A program made the translations under genes and the position numbers. Source: Treponema sp. (GTDB lineage Bacteria; Spirochaetota; Spirochaetia; Treponematales; Breznakiellaceae). Taken from it: a stretch of DNA of 11,002 nt. The stretch's first letter is position 1; every line of letters begins with the position of its first letter. The stretch lies in the NCBI GenBank assembly GCA_031266635.1, contig JAISAN010000256.1, positions 1 to 11,002 on the forward strand. Reading direction: 5' to 3'. This document shows, one piece after another, positions 1 to 5,113 of the stretch. The notes beneath the pieces are model-generated. The model made no database searches and was not told where the DNA came from. It saw nothing but the letters and a program-made list of their open reading frames with translations.

Positions 1-4
1 TAGA

Positions 5-34
5 GTTGTTCAGAAACTTCAGTTTCTGAACAAC
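5..34. repeat. Palindromic stem-loop, TTGTTC family copy 1
   Basis: A perfect inverted repeat: arm 5-18 (GTTGTTCAGAAACT) pairs with 21-34 (AGTTTCTGAACAAC), leaving a two-base centre, so the folded loop is about four bases. No T-run follows on either strand, so it is not a standard intrinsic terminator. The outer arm TTGTTCA/TGAACAA is shared with the stem-loop at 74-110, and a degenerate version occurs at 1536-1568, which suggests a small family of dispersed palindromes. Its function is unknown. Confidence 0.75.
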
Positions 35-51
35 AACCACTAAAAAAACAG

Positions 52-70
52 CAAAATGTGGAACATTTTG
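52..70. repeat. Short perfect stem-loop
   Basis: CAAAATGT at 52-59 pairs with ACATTTTG at 63-70 around a GGA loop. It is AT-rich and has no T-run after it. It lies between the two larger palindromes at 5-34 and 74-110, so the leader of the downstream gene would form three successive hairpins if transcribed. Confidence 0.6.
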
Positions 71-73
71 CGA

Positions 74-110
74 GACTTGTTCAATAACCAACCGGGTTAT
101 TGAACAAGTC
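74..110. repeat. Palindromic stem-loop, TTGTTC family copy 2
   Basis: A perfect 16-bp inverted repeat: 74-89 (GACTTGTTCAATAACC) pairs with 95-110 around a five-base loop AACCG. The outer part (TTGTTCA/TGAACAA) matches copy 1 at 5-34, while the inner part differs (AATAACC here, GAAACT there), yet both stems pair perfectly. The right arm ends 20 bases before the start codon at 130 and leaves the ribosome-binding site free. Confidence 0.75.
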
Positions 111-116
111 AAATAC

Positions 117-123
117 AAGGGAG
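117..123 (+). promoter_or_regulatory. Ribosome-binding site that sets the start at 130
   Basis: AAGGGAG lies six bases before the ATG at 130. An in-frame ATG further upstream at 100 falls inside the right arm of the 74-110 palindrome and has no Shine-Dalgarno sequence, so the start at 130 is preferred. Confidence 0.7.
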
Positions 124-129
124 CAGAAG

Positions 130-972
130 ATGGCGATGGATGATGTATTTGATAAATTGAGGACCCTCCAGGATATTCTTTCCAGGAAGATTATCCTGGA
201 ACAGGATATTCAGGAGATACCGAAACTGCTGGTTACCCAGGAAGAACTCCTGGCCCGGCTCAAAAAGACCTATATCGAAAAAAACCAGGATTACGAAAAG
301 GCAAAAGCGGCGGAATCGGAATTCCGGAATAAGCTGCTCGACGCTGAAACCTCCCGGGAACGGGCGGAAAAAAACATGGATTCCATCAGTACCCAGCGGG
401 AATATGAAGCGCTGGACAAGGAAATTCGTGATGCTTCCGAAAAGGAACAGCAATACCGCAAAGAACTCCAGAGGGAGGAGCGGTTTTTGTCGGACCTGGA
501 TGAACAGATGAAAGAAAGCGCCTCCATGATCGAAAGGCAGGAGATGGAACTGACTAAACGCCGGGCCGGAATTGAAGCTGAAATCGCGGAAAAGAAAACG
601 CAGATTGACGATCTGGTCAAACAGGAGCAGGAACTTATTCCGGATCTTGATTCGGAGGTGCTTTTCAAGTTTGAACGGATTATCCGGAACAAAATGGGCC
701 GGGGCATTGTGGCCATTAAGGGCAATGTCTGTATGGGCTGCCACATGATACTCCCCATTCAATTCGCCAATATGGTCCGCAGGGGAGAGGATATTGTGTT
801 TTGCCCCTACTGTTCGAGAATTCTGTATTATGAGGAATCGGAAGAGGGAGAAGAAGATTTCTTTGACAGCGGGGATTCAGGCAGCCTGTCGGATTTGGAT
901 GATATAGACGAAGATGAATTTGACGATGAGGAAGAGGAGGAAGAAAAAGTAAATATCGACTATGAAGAGTAA
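130..972 (+). CDS. C4 zinc-ribbon coiled-coil protein (DUF164/CT398-like family) with acidic tail
   Basis: A 280-residue protein when started at the ATG at 130, which follows a good ribosome-binding site. Residues about 5-180 are charged, heptad-like and almost free of proline, as expected of a long antiparallel coiled-coil hairpin. Next comes a zinc ribbon with two CxxC pairs, C201/C204 (in GNVCMGCHM) and C225/C228 (in VFCPYCSR). This is the layout of the C4-type zinc-ribbon family that includes Chlamydia CT398 and Helicobacter HP0958. Known members have been linked to RpoN, flagellar regulation and RNA binding; the role in spirochaetes is inferred only. About 45 C-terminal residues are almost wholly Asp, Glu and Ser, an acidic tail beyond the usual family end. 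The stop codon is only four bases before the RNase P RNA, so the two may share a transcript. No convincing promoter is visible; stem-loops fill the leader. Confidence 0.85.
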   Translation: MAMDDVFDKLRTLQDILSRKIILEQDIQEIPKLLVTQEELLARLKKTYIEKNQDYEKAKAAESEFRNKLLDAETSRERAEKNMDSISTQREYEALDKEIRDASEKEQQYRKELQREERFLSDLDEQMKESASMIERQEMELTKRRAGIEAEIAEKKTQIDDLVKQEQELIPDLDSEVLFKFERIIRNKMGRGIVAIKGNVCMGCHMILPIQFANMVRRGEDIVFCPYCSRILYYEESEEGEEDFFDSGDSGSLSDLDDIDEDEFDDEEEEEEKVNIDYEE

Positions 973-976
973 ATAG

Positions 977-1521
977 AACGATGAACCAGGCTGCCGCGGG
1001 GCGGCTGTTCCGGCGGCTTAGGCCCAATGGAACAAGCGGCCTTGAGGAAAGTCCGGGCTCCGCAGGACATGATGCCGGGTAACGCCCGGGCGGGGAGGGT
1101 GAAAATCCTTTCCGACAGAAAGCGCAGCAGAAAATATACAGCCCCGGCGGCCGCCCGGCAACGGGCGGTTTCCGGCGGTAATGGTGAAATGGCGTAAGGA
1201 AAAACCCTCCGGGTTTTTCCGGGGTAAGAGCCCACCGCGGAATTGGCGACAATTCCGGCACGGCAAACCTCATCAGGAGCAAAGTCAAGCAGCGTGGAGA
1301 GGCTTTGCCTCTCCGGGGAAGGGGCGTTGTCCCGTTCCCGCCGGTGGTCCGCCGGTTAAAACGCGGGTAGACTGCATGGATGTTTTCCGCAAGGAAAAAC
1401 ACAAGATAGATGGCAGTTTGACAATTTTGTCATGGAATTTCCGCCCTCGGGTGAAAATTCCCGCAGATTATTTACCTCGCGGTAAATAATCTGACAGAAC
1501 CCGGCTTATGGTTCATCGTTT
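977..1521 (+). ncRNA. rnpB: RNase P RNA (bacterial type A-like), expanded
   Basis: This is the catalytic RNA that trims 5' leaders from pre-tRNAs. The 5' side of helix P4 and its flank are at 1044-1061 (GAGGAAAGTCCGGGCTCC), and the 3' side is at 1494-1508 (ACAGAACCCGGCTTA). The conserved GGTAAGAGCCCACC segment is at about 1222-1235. The L15 GGT that binds the tRNA CCA end is at 1365-1367, within GGGTAGACTGC. Helix P1 is a perfect 12-bp pairing of 977-988 with 1509-1520, which defines both ends. P2 is probably CTGCC 991-995 with GGCAG 1412-1416. The length is about 545 bases, against roughly 350-400 in most bacteria. The excess comes from extra hairpins at 1198-1220, in the P15-P17 area (about 1296-1350), and between P2 and P4 (1417-1493). 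The 5' end lies four bases after the preceding stop codon, so it may be processed from a longer transcript. Confidence 0.96.
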
Positions 1522-1525
1522 TTTT
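1509..1525 (+). terminator. 3' end of rnpB with T-run
   Basis: The 3' strand of helix P1 runs directly into seven T residues at 1519-1525. The pairing partner is long-range (977-988), so this is not a local hairpin terminator in the strict sense. A helix followed by a T-run is nonetheless the usual way rnpB transcripts end. The degenerate hairpin at 1536-1568 lies just beyond and could assist. Confidence 0.5.
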
Positions 1526-1535
1526 ATAAAAAGTC

Positions 1536-1568
1536 GGTTTCAAAATCCCCTTGGGTTTTGGAACAACC
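1536..1568. repeat. Degenerate stem-loop, probable TTGTTC family copy 3
   Basis: The left arm 1536-1549 (GGTTTCAAAATCCC) and right arm 1553-1568 (GGGTTTTGGAACAACC) pair with small bulges around a three-base loop. The right arm ends GGAACAACC, close to TGAACAAC of the copy at 5-34, and the left arm looks like GGTTGTTCAAAAACCC with bases lost. It sits between the rnpB 3' end and the promoter candidate for the next gene. Family membership is an inference from this similarity. Confidence 0.45.
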
Positions 1569-1572
1569 TCAA

Positions 1573-1601
1573 TTGACTTTATCGTTCAAAAATAATAATC
1601 T
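1573..1601 (+). promoter_or_regulatory. Candidate sigma-70 promoter for the TPR gene
   Basis: TTGACT at 1573-1578 matches the -35 consensus in five of six positions. Downstream is an AT-rich stretch with two -10 candidates: AATAAT at 1594-1599 (15-base spacer, five of six matches) or TAATCT at 1596-1601 (17-base spacer, three of six). Transcription would start very close to the ATG at 1611, giving a leaderless or nearly leaderless mRNA, which fits the missing ribosome-binding site there. The -10 element is not certain. Confidence 0.4.
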
Positions 1602-1610
1602 AGTACAAAT

Positions 1611-2597
1611 ATGTCTATTATGAAAAGTCGTTCTAATTACGGTCTTCATTTTCACCGAAAAAAAACCATATACAAGGCGGCGGCCGCGATAGCGGCGGTA
1701 CTTGTGGTTTCAAGTTCCCTGGTTTTTTTTATCAGCCGGAAAAACAGGCTGGGTAATGAACGGCAGGAATTACTGGAATATTGGGAAAGCGGTTTTTTTG
1801 ATTTGGCCTTCAGCGCCAGCGGCGCCGCCCTGCTTTCCAAACCAATGGATTATTTTTTTTTAACCCTCCGGGGGTTTTCCGCCTATCAGCTTGGTATCGC
1901 CCAGATCAACAATGCTGATACCCTGGCATATATTGATGAGTGTATCTGGTCCCTGCGGAAGGCCATGTTATTGAAAAACAGCCAAAACGATGGACGGGTT
2001 TTTTATGTGCTGGGAAAAGCCTATTATTACAAGGGGCCGGAATACGCCGATCTGGCGGTTTTATACCTGGAAAAAGCCCGGTCTGTTCTGTACCGGGCGG
2101 AGGATATTCCCGAATATTTGGGGCTTGCCTATGCGGCGCTTCATGATTACCGGGGCAGCGTGGAAGCTTTCAGCCAGGCCCTGACGCCTTCTGCGGCGTA
2201 TTCATCCGGGGATGCCGGAACCGGGGTGGATTTCGGGGGGGTACAGCCCTCTGATGTGTTACTTTTGTCCATTGCCCGTTCCTATATGGCCCTGGATGAA
2301 TTGGATGCTGCCCAGGCCTATCTTCTGCGCTGTATTGAAATTTCCCGGGACAGTAATATCCGGGTGGCGGCCCGGCTCCTGGCGGCGGAAATTCTGGGCA
2401 AAAACGGGGATGCCGGGGGGGCGGAACTTCAATATATGGCCGTTCTTGAAGAAACCGGAGAAAATGCCGAGGCCCATTATCAACTTGGGGAATTGTATGC
2501 CGTCGGGGGAGATATGACCCGGGCCAGAGCGGAATGGCGGCGGGCCTACCGGATTGATCCGGCCCACGCCGGAGTCCGTATACGGCTTGGAATGTAA
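1611..2597 (+). CDS. Membrane-anchored tetratricopeptide-repeat protein
   Basis: A 328-residue protein with a basic N-terminus (residues 5-22), one hydrophobic helix at about 23-41 that is probably a signal anchor, and a soluble domain outside the cytoplasm. TPR-like helical pairs are visible at about 127-156 (VLGKAYYYKG..YADLAVLYLEKA), 164-191 (YLGLAYAALHDYRGSVEAFSQAL), 213-243, 250-282 and 286-317 (HYQLGELYAVGGDMTRARAEW). A Gly/Ser-rich break lies at about 193-212. TPR proteins are protein-protein scaffolds; the specific partner is unknown. Position directly before mreB suggests an envelope role, by inference only. The start could be the ATG at 1611 or at 1620; neither has a recognisable Shine-Dalgarno sequence. 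Two 7-G tracts (2235-2241 and 2415-2421) encode Gly-rich stretches. Confidence 0.8.
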   Translation: MSIMKSRSNYGLHFHRKKTIYKAAAAIAAVLVVSSSLVFFISRKNRLGNERQELLEYWESGFFDLAFSASGAALLSKPMDYFFLTLRGFSAYQLGIAQINNADTLAYIDECIWSLRKAMLLKNSQNDGRVFYVLGKAYYYKGPEYADLAVLYLEKARSVLYRAEDIPEYLGLAYAALHDYRGSVEAFSQALTPSAAYSSGDAGTGVDFGGVQPSDVLLLSIARSYMALDELDAAQAYLLRCIEISRDSNIRVAARLLAAEILGKNGDAGGAELQYMAVLEETGENAEAHYQLGELYAVGGDMTRARAEWRRAYRIDPAHAGVRIRLGM

Positions 2598-2611
2598 CAA
2601 CCAATGAACTT

Positions 2612-2631
2612 CCCCGTCGCAAGCGGCGGGG
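2612..2631. repeat. GC-rich stem-loop between the TPR gene and mreB
   Basis: CCCCGTCGC (2612-2620) pairs with GCGGCGGGG (2623-2631) with one G-T pair, folding into a compact hairpin with a CAAG-type loop. No T-run follows, so it is not an intrinsic terminator. Its shape, a short GC-rich hairpin followed by GTATCT, resembles REP-type palindromes used by REP-associated tyrosine transposases, but one copy in one window cannot prove that. It could also be an mRNA-stabilising or processing hairpin at the 3' end of the TPR gene. Confidence 0.6.
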
Positions 2632-2634
2632 TAT

Positions 2635-2661
2635 CTCGTAAAGCGTTGCGTCGTTTACGAG
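2635..2661. repeat. Second stem-loop in the mreB leader
   Basis: CTCGTAAA at 2635-2642 pairs perfectly with TTTACGAG at 2654-2661, with a further CG pairing possible inside the 11-base loop. It follows the hairpin at 2612-2631 by only three bases, so the pair may act as one unit. It lies about 44 bases before the mreB ribosome-binding site and does not mask it. No T-run follows. Confidence 0.55.
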
Positions 2662-2675
2662 GTTCGTTCTGTAAT
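2646..2675 (+). promoter_or_regulatory. Weak promoter candidate before mreB
   Basis: TTGCGT at 2646-2651 and TGTAAT at 2670-2675 are separated by 18 bases. The -10 matches consensus in five of six positions but the -35 in only three. The -35 overlaps the stem-loop at 2635-2661. The rod operon could instead be read through from upstream. Confidence 0.25.
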
Positions 2676-2704
2676 AAGCGCCGGATAAGCGGAGTTGAGA
2701 GTTT

Positions 2705-2710
2705 AGGAGG
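2705..2710 (+). promoter_or_regulatory. mreB ribosome-binding site
   Basis: AGGAGG lies four bases before the ATG at 2715 and is the strongest Shine-Dalgarno sequence in the window. It shows that the in-frame ATG at 2604, which would add 37 basic residues encoded by the two stem-loops, is not the start. Confidence 0.8.
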
Positions 2711-2714
2711 AAAT

Positions 2715-3740
2715 ATGTTTGGGAATAGTTTTTCGGATATTGGCATTGATTTAGGAACCTGCAATACCCTTATCTATATACGCGGAAAGGGCATCGTCCT
2801 GAACGAGCCTTCGGTGGTGGCGGTTGAACGGGGGACCAAAAAAGTGGTTGCCGTTGGGGCGGAGGCCAAGCGGATGCTTTGGAAAACGCCGGCAAACATT
2901 ATCGCCATCCGGCCCATGCGGGACGGGGTTATCGCGGATTTGGAATCTACCGAAAAAATGATCCGGTATTTTATTTCCCGTGTTTTGCCCCGGTACCGGT
3001 TTATCAAACCCCGGATGGTTATCGGTATCCCCTCCTGTATTACCGAGGTGGAGCGCCGGGCGGTGGAGGAAAGCGCCTATAAAGCCGGCGCCCGGGAAGT
3101 TATCGTTATCGAGGAAAGCCTGGCCGCCGCCATTGGCGCGGATATTCCCATCCGGGAGCCGGCGGGGCACATGATCTGCGACATCGGCGGGGGAACCACG
3201 GAAATTTCCGTCATTTCCCTGGGGGGTATGGTGGTGACCAATGCCATACGCCTGGGGGGGGATGAATTTGACGAGGCGATTATCAAGCATGTACGAAGCG
3301 TCCACAATCTGATTATCGGGGAACAGATGGCGGAACGGCTGAAAATTGAAATCGGCAACGCCTCTCCCGACAAAACCATTGAAAAAGTGGAAGTCAAGGG
3401 AACCGATGCCATTACCGGGCTGCCCCGGCGGCTGGAAATTGATTCCGTGGAAGTTCGGGAAGCCCTGAAGGACCCCATCACCCAAATTATTGATGAAATC
3501 AAATCGACCCTGGGGCAGACGCCGCCGGAGCTTGCGGCGGATATTGTGGAACGGGGCATTGTAATGACCGGCGGCGGTTCGCTGCTTAAAGGGCTGGACA
3601 AACTCATATCCCGGGAAACCGGGGTTCCGGTGATCATCGCCGAACAGCCCCTGGACTGCGTTGCCCTGGGGGCGGGAAAATATTTTGAGTATGCCAAGGG
3701 TCTGAATAACACCCGTACCATTTACGACGAATTAAACTGA
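2715..3740 (+). CDS. mreB: Rod shape-determining actin homologue MreB
   Basis: A 341-residue protein, the usual MreB length, starting at the ATG at 2715 behind AGGAGG. MreB is a bacterial actin that binds ATP and forms membrane-attached filaments on the inner face of the cytoplasmic membrane, organising the elongation machinery. Phosphate-1 motif: residues 9-18 (IGIDLGTCNT). Phosphate-2 motif: 156-160 (DIGGG, followed by TTEISVISLGG). Adenosine motif: about 284-290 (MTGGGSL). Further family signatures are GIPSCITEVERRAV, EESLAAAIGADIPI and EQPLDCVALGAGKYFE. It is the first gene of the rod operon, and mreC follows after seven bases. An 8-G tract at 3254-3261 encodes Gly-Gly in LGGDEFD and is in frame. 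Confidence 0.97.
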   Translation: MFGNSFSDIGIDLGTCNTLIYIRGKGIVLNEPSVVAVERGTKKVVAVGAEAKRMLWKTPANIIAIRPMRDGVIADLESTEKMIRYFISRVLPRYRFIKPRMVIGIPSCITEVERRAVEESAYKAGAREVIVIEESLAAAIGADIPIREPAGHMICDIGGGTTEISVISLGGMVVTNAIRLGGDEFDEAIIKHVRSVHNLIIGEQMAERLKIEIGNASPDKTIEKVEVKGTDAITGLPRRLEIDSVEVREALKDPITQIIDEIKSTLGQTPPELAADIVERGIVMTGGGSLLKGLDKLISRETGVPVIIAEQPLDCVALGAGKYFEYAKGLNNTRTIYDELN

Positions 3741-3747
3741 CGGGTCT

Positions 3748-4620
3748 ATGCCGCTGACGGGGAATCGGAACCGGAGACAGAAAAAACGGGGAAACGCGGA
3801 GGTCTACACTTTCGCGTTTCTTTCTCTGGTTTCTTTTTCCGCCCTGTTTTTTTCTACCCGCAGTTTTATTGTTGATTTTAAGGATATGGGTTTAACCGTA
3901 TTTTCCGGCGTCCGGGGGGGAATTTATAAAGTATCGTCCCTGGTATCCCGGACCATTCTTTCGATTAGGGAATTGGCGTCCCTGCGCCGGGAATATACGG
4001 AACTTGCCGGCCGGATTACCCGGTATGAGCAGTTGGAACGGAGCGCCGCCGAAATAGACCAGGAAAACCGGCGGCTCCGGGAACAACTGGGATTTTCCCA
4101 AACCATAAGCTACCGCCACATACCGGCGGAAATTACCGGCCGGGACCCGGATAACCTCTTTAAGGCCTTTGTCATCAACAAGGGAAAATATTCAGGGGTA
4201 AGCGCCAATATGGCGGTTATTGCCTTTTATAACGGAACCCAGGGGCTGGTAGGCAAGGTTATTCAGGCCGGACAGTTTGAAAGCCTGGTAATGCCCCTTT
4301 TTGACGTGAGCTGTTCCGTGGCGGCCCGGCTGGCCGTATCCCGGTATGAGGGTCTGGTGGAAGGGCAGGGCAGCCCCGATGATCCCCTGCTGATGCGGTT
4401 CATTCAAAAACGCGCCAGGGATGAGATTAACTACGGGGATATGATTGTTTCCAGCGGTATGGGAGGGGTGTACCCTCCGGGGATTAATATCGGCAGGGTA
4501 AGCGGGGTAAACTACCAGGAATACGAAATTTCCATGGAGCTTAGCCTGGAACCGGTGATTGATTTTTCCCGGCTGGAATACGTGTTTGTCATTGATCCCC
4601 GGAGAGAACAGGATGGCTAA
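3748..4620 (+). CDS. mreC: Rod shape-determining protein MreC
   Basis: A 290-residue bitopic membrane protein of the elongasome. The N-terminus is very basic (NRNRRQKKR), followed by a transmembrane helix at about 19-37. A periplasmic coiled coil spans about 72-115 (LRREYTELAGRITRYEQLE..) and a C-terminal double beta-barrel domain runs from about 120, with signatures DPDNLFKAFVINKGKYSGV and YPPGINIGRVSG. MreC links the cytoplasmic MreB filament to PBP2 and RodA and helps activate PBP2. The start at 3748 is seven bases after the mreB stop and has only a weak upstream ACGGG. The next in-frame Met lies after the membrane helix, so 3748 is the sensible start. The stop overlaps the mreD start by eight bases. 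Confidence 0.95.
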   Translation: MPLTGNRNRRQKKRGNAEVYTFAFLSLVSFSALFFSTRSFIVDFKDMGLTVFSGVRGGIYKVSSLVSRTILSIRELASLRREYTELAGRITRYEQLERSAAEIDQENRRLREQLGFSQTISYRHIPAEITGRDPDNLFKAFVINKGKYSGVSANMAVIAFYNGTQGLVGKVIQAGQFESLVMPLFDVSCSVAARLAVSRYEGLVEGQGSPDDPLLMRFIQKRARDEINYGDMIVSSGMGGVYPPGINIGRVSGVNYQEYEISMELSLEPVIDFSRLEYVFVIDPRREQDG

Positions 4621-5113
4621 AAACACTATCTGGGCGGTTATTTTTGCCGTTGGTATGGACATTCTGCAGTCAACCCTGCTTTCCCGTTTTGCCCTGTACG
4701 GGGCGGTTCCCGACCTTGCCCTGGGAGTTGTTGTGTATTCCGCCTATGTGAACGGTATTATGACCGGGCAGCTTTCGGGCTTTTTTTCCGGCGTGCTCCG
4801 GGATTTTCTTTCCGCCGCCCCCCTGGGGCTCAACGCCCTGATCCGTACCATCGCCGGGGCTCTGGCGGGGCTTATGAAGGGAACTTTTTTCCTGGACATC
4901 TTTTTTCTTCCCATGATCCTCTGCGCCGCCGCCACCATCCTTAAAGCCCTTATTCTGCTTTTGCTCCACCTCTTGTTTGCCGGGGAGGTTCCCGTCTATT
5001 CCCTGACGGCGCCGGTTTTTTGGATTGAACTGGGGTTCAACACCCTTTCCGCTCCCCTGCTTTTCGGCTTTTTAAAGCTTTTCCATCCCCTTTTAACGGA
5101 CAGGAGAAATTGA
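4613..5113 (+). CDS. mreD: Rod shape-determining protein MreD
   Basis: A 166-residue polytopic membrane protein with about five hydrophobic helices and almost no soluble part. The family signature is PDLALGVVVYSAY..G..TGQLSGFFSGVLRDFLSAAPLGLNAL (pieces within residues 33-76). MreD is an integral partner of MreC in the elongation complex; its biochemical role is less clear than those of its neighbours. The ATG at 4613 has GGAGAG at 4601-4606 and overlaps the end of mreC (ATGGCTAA), implying translational coupling. An in-frame ATG upstream at 4559 would lie deep inside mreC and is not used here. The stop TGA shares one base with the next ATG. Confidence 0.93.
   Translation: MAKNTIWAVIFAVGMDILQSTLLSRFALYGAVPDLALGVVVYSAYVNGIMTGQLSGFFSGVLRDFLSAAPLGLNALIRTIAGALAGLMKGTFFLDIFFLPMILCAAATILKALILLLLHLLFAGEVPVYSLTAPVFWIELGFNTLSAPLLFGFLKLFHPLLTDRRN

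Noticed and set aside
100..129. Ten-residue N-terminal extension of the zinc-ribbon protein from the ATG at 100
   Set aside because: That ATG lies within a palindrome arm and has no ribosome-binding site, whereas the ATG at 130 has AAGGGAG six bases upstream.
109..762. Long minus-strand frames opposite the zinc-ribbon, mreB and PBP2 genes
   Set aside because: They are mirror frames of genes with clear domains on the + strand, have no ribosome-binding sites, and give low-complexity or unrecognisable proteins.
1181..1489. Open reading frames on both strands between 960 and 1490
   Set aside because: They lie within the RNase P RNA, whose conserved core and closing helix explain the sequence. 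The frames reflect GC-rich hairpins, not a protein.
2604..2714. Extended MreB starting at 2604
   Set aside because: The extension is encoded by two stem-loops and is unlike any MreB N-terminus. The ATG at 2715 has AGGAGG and gives the standard protein length.
2235..3920. Poly-G tracts of 7-8 bases (2235, 2415, 3254, 3914) as phase-variation switches
   Set aside because: Poly-G switching is known in treponemes, but these tracts are in frame, encode Gly-rich stretches, and two of them lie in core rod genes (mreB, mreC) where switching off is unlikely. They follow from a taste for GGG codons.
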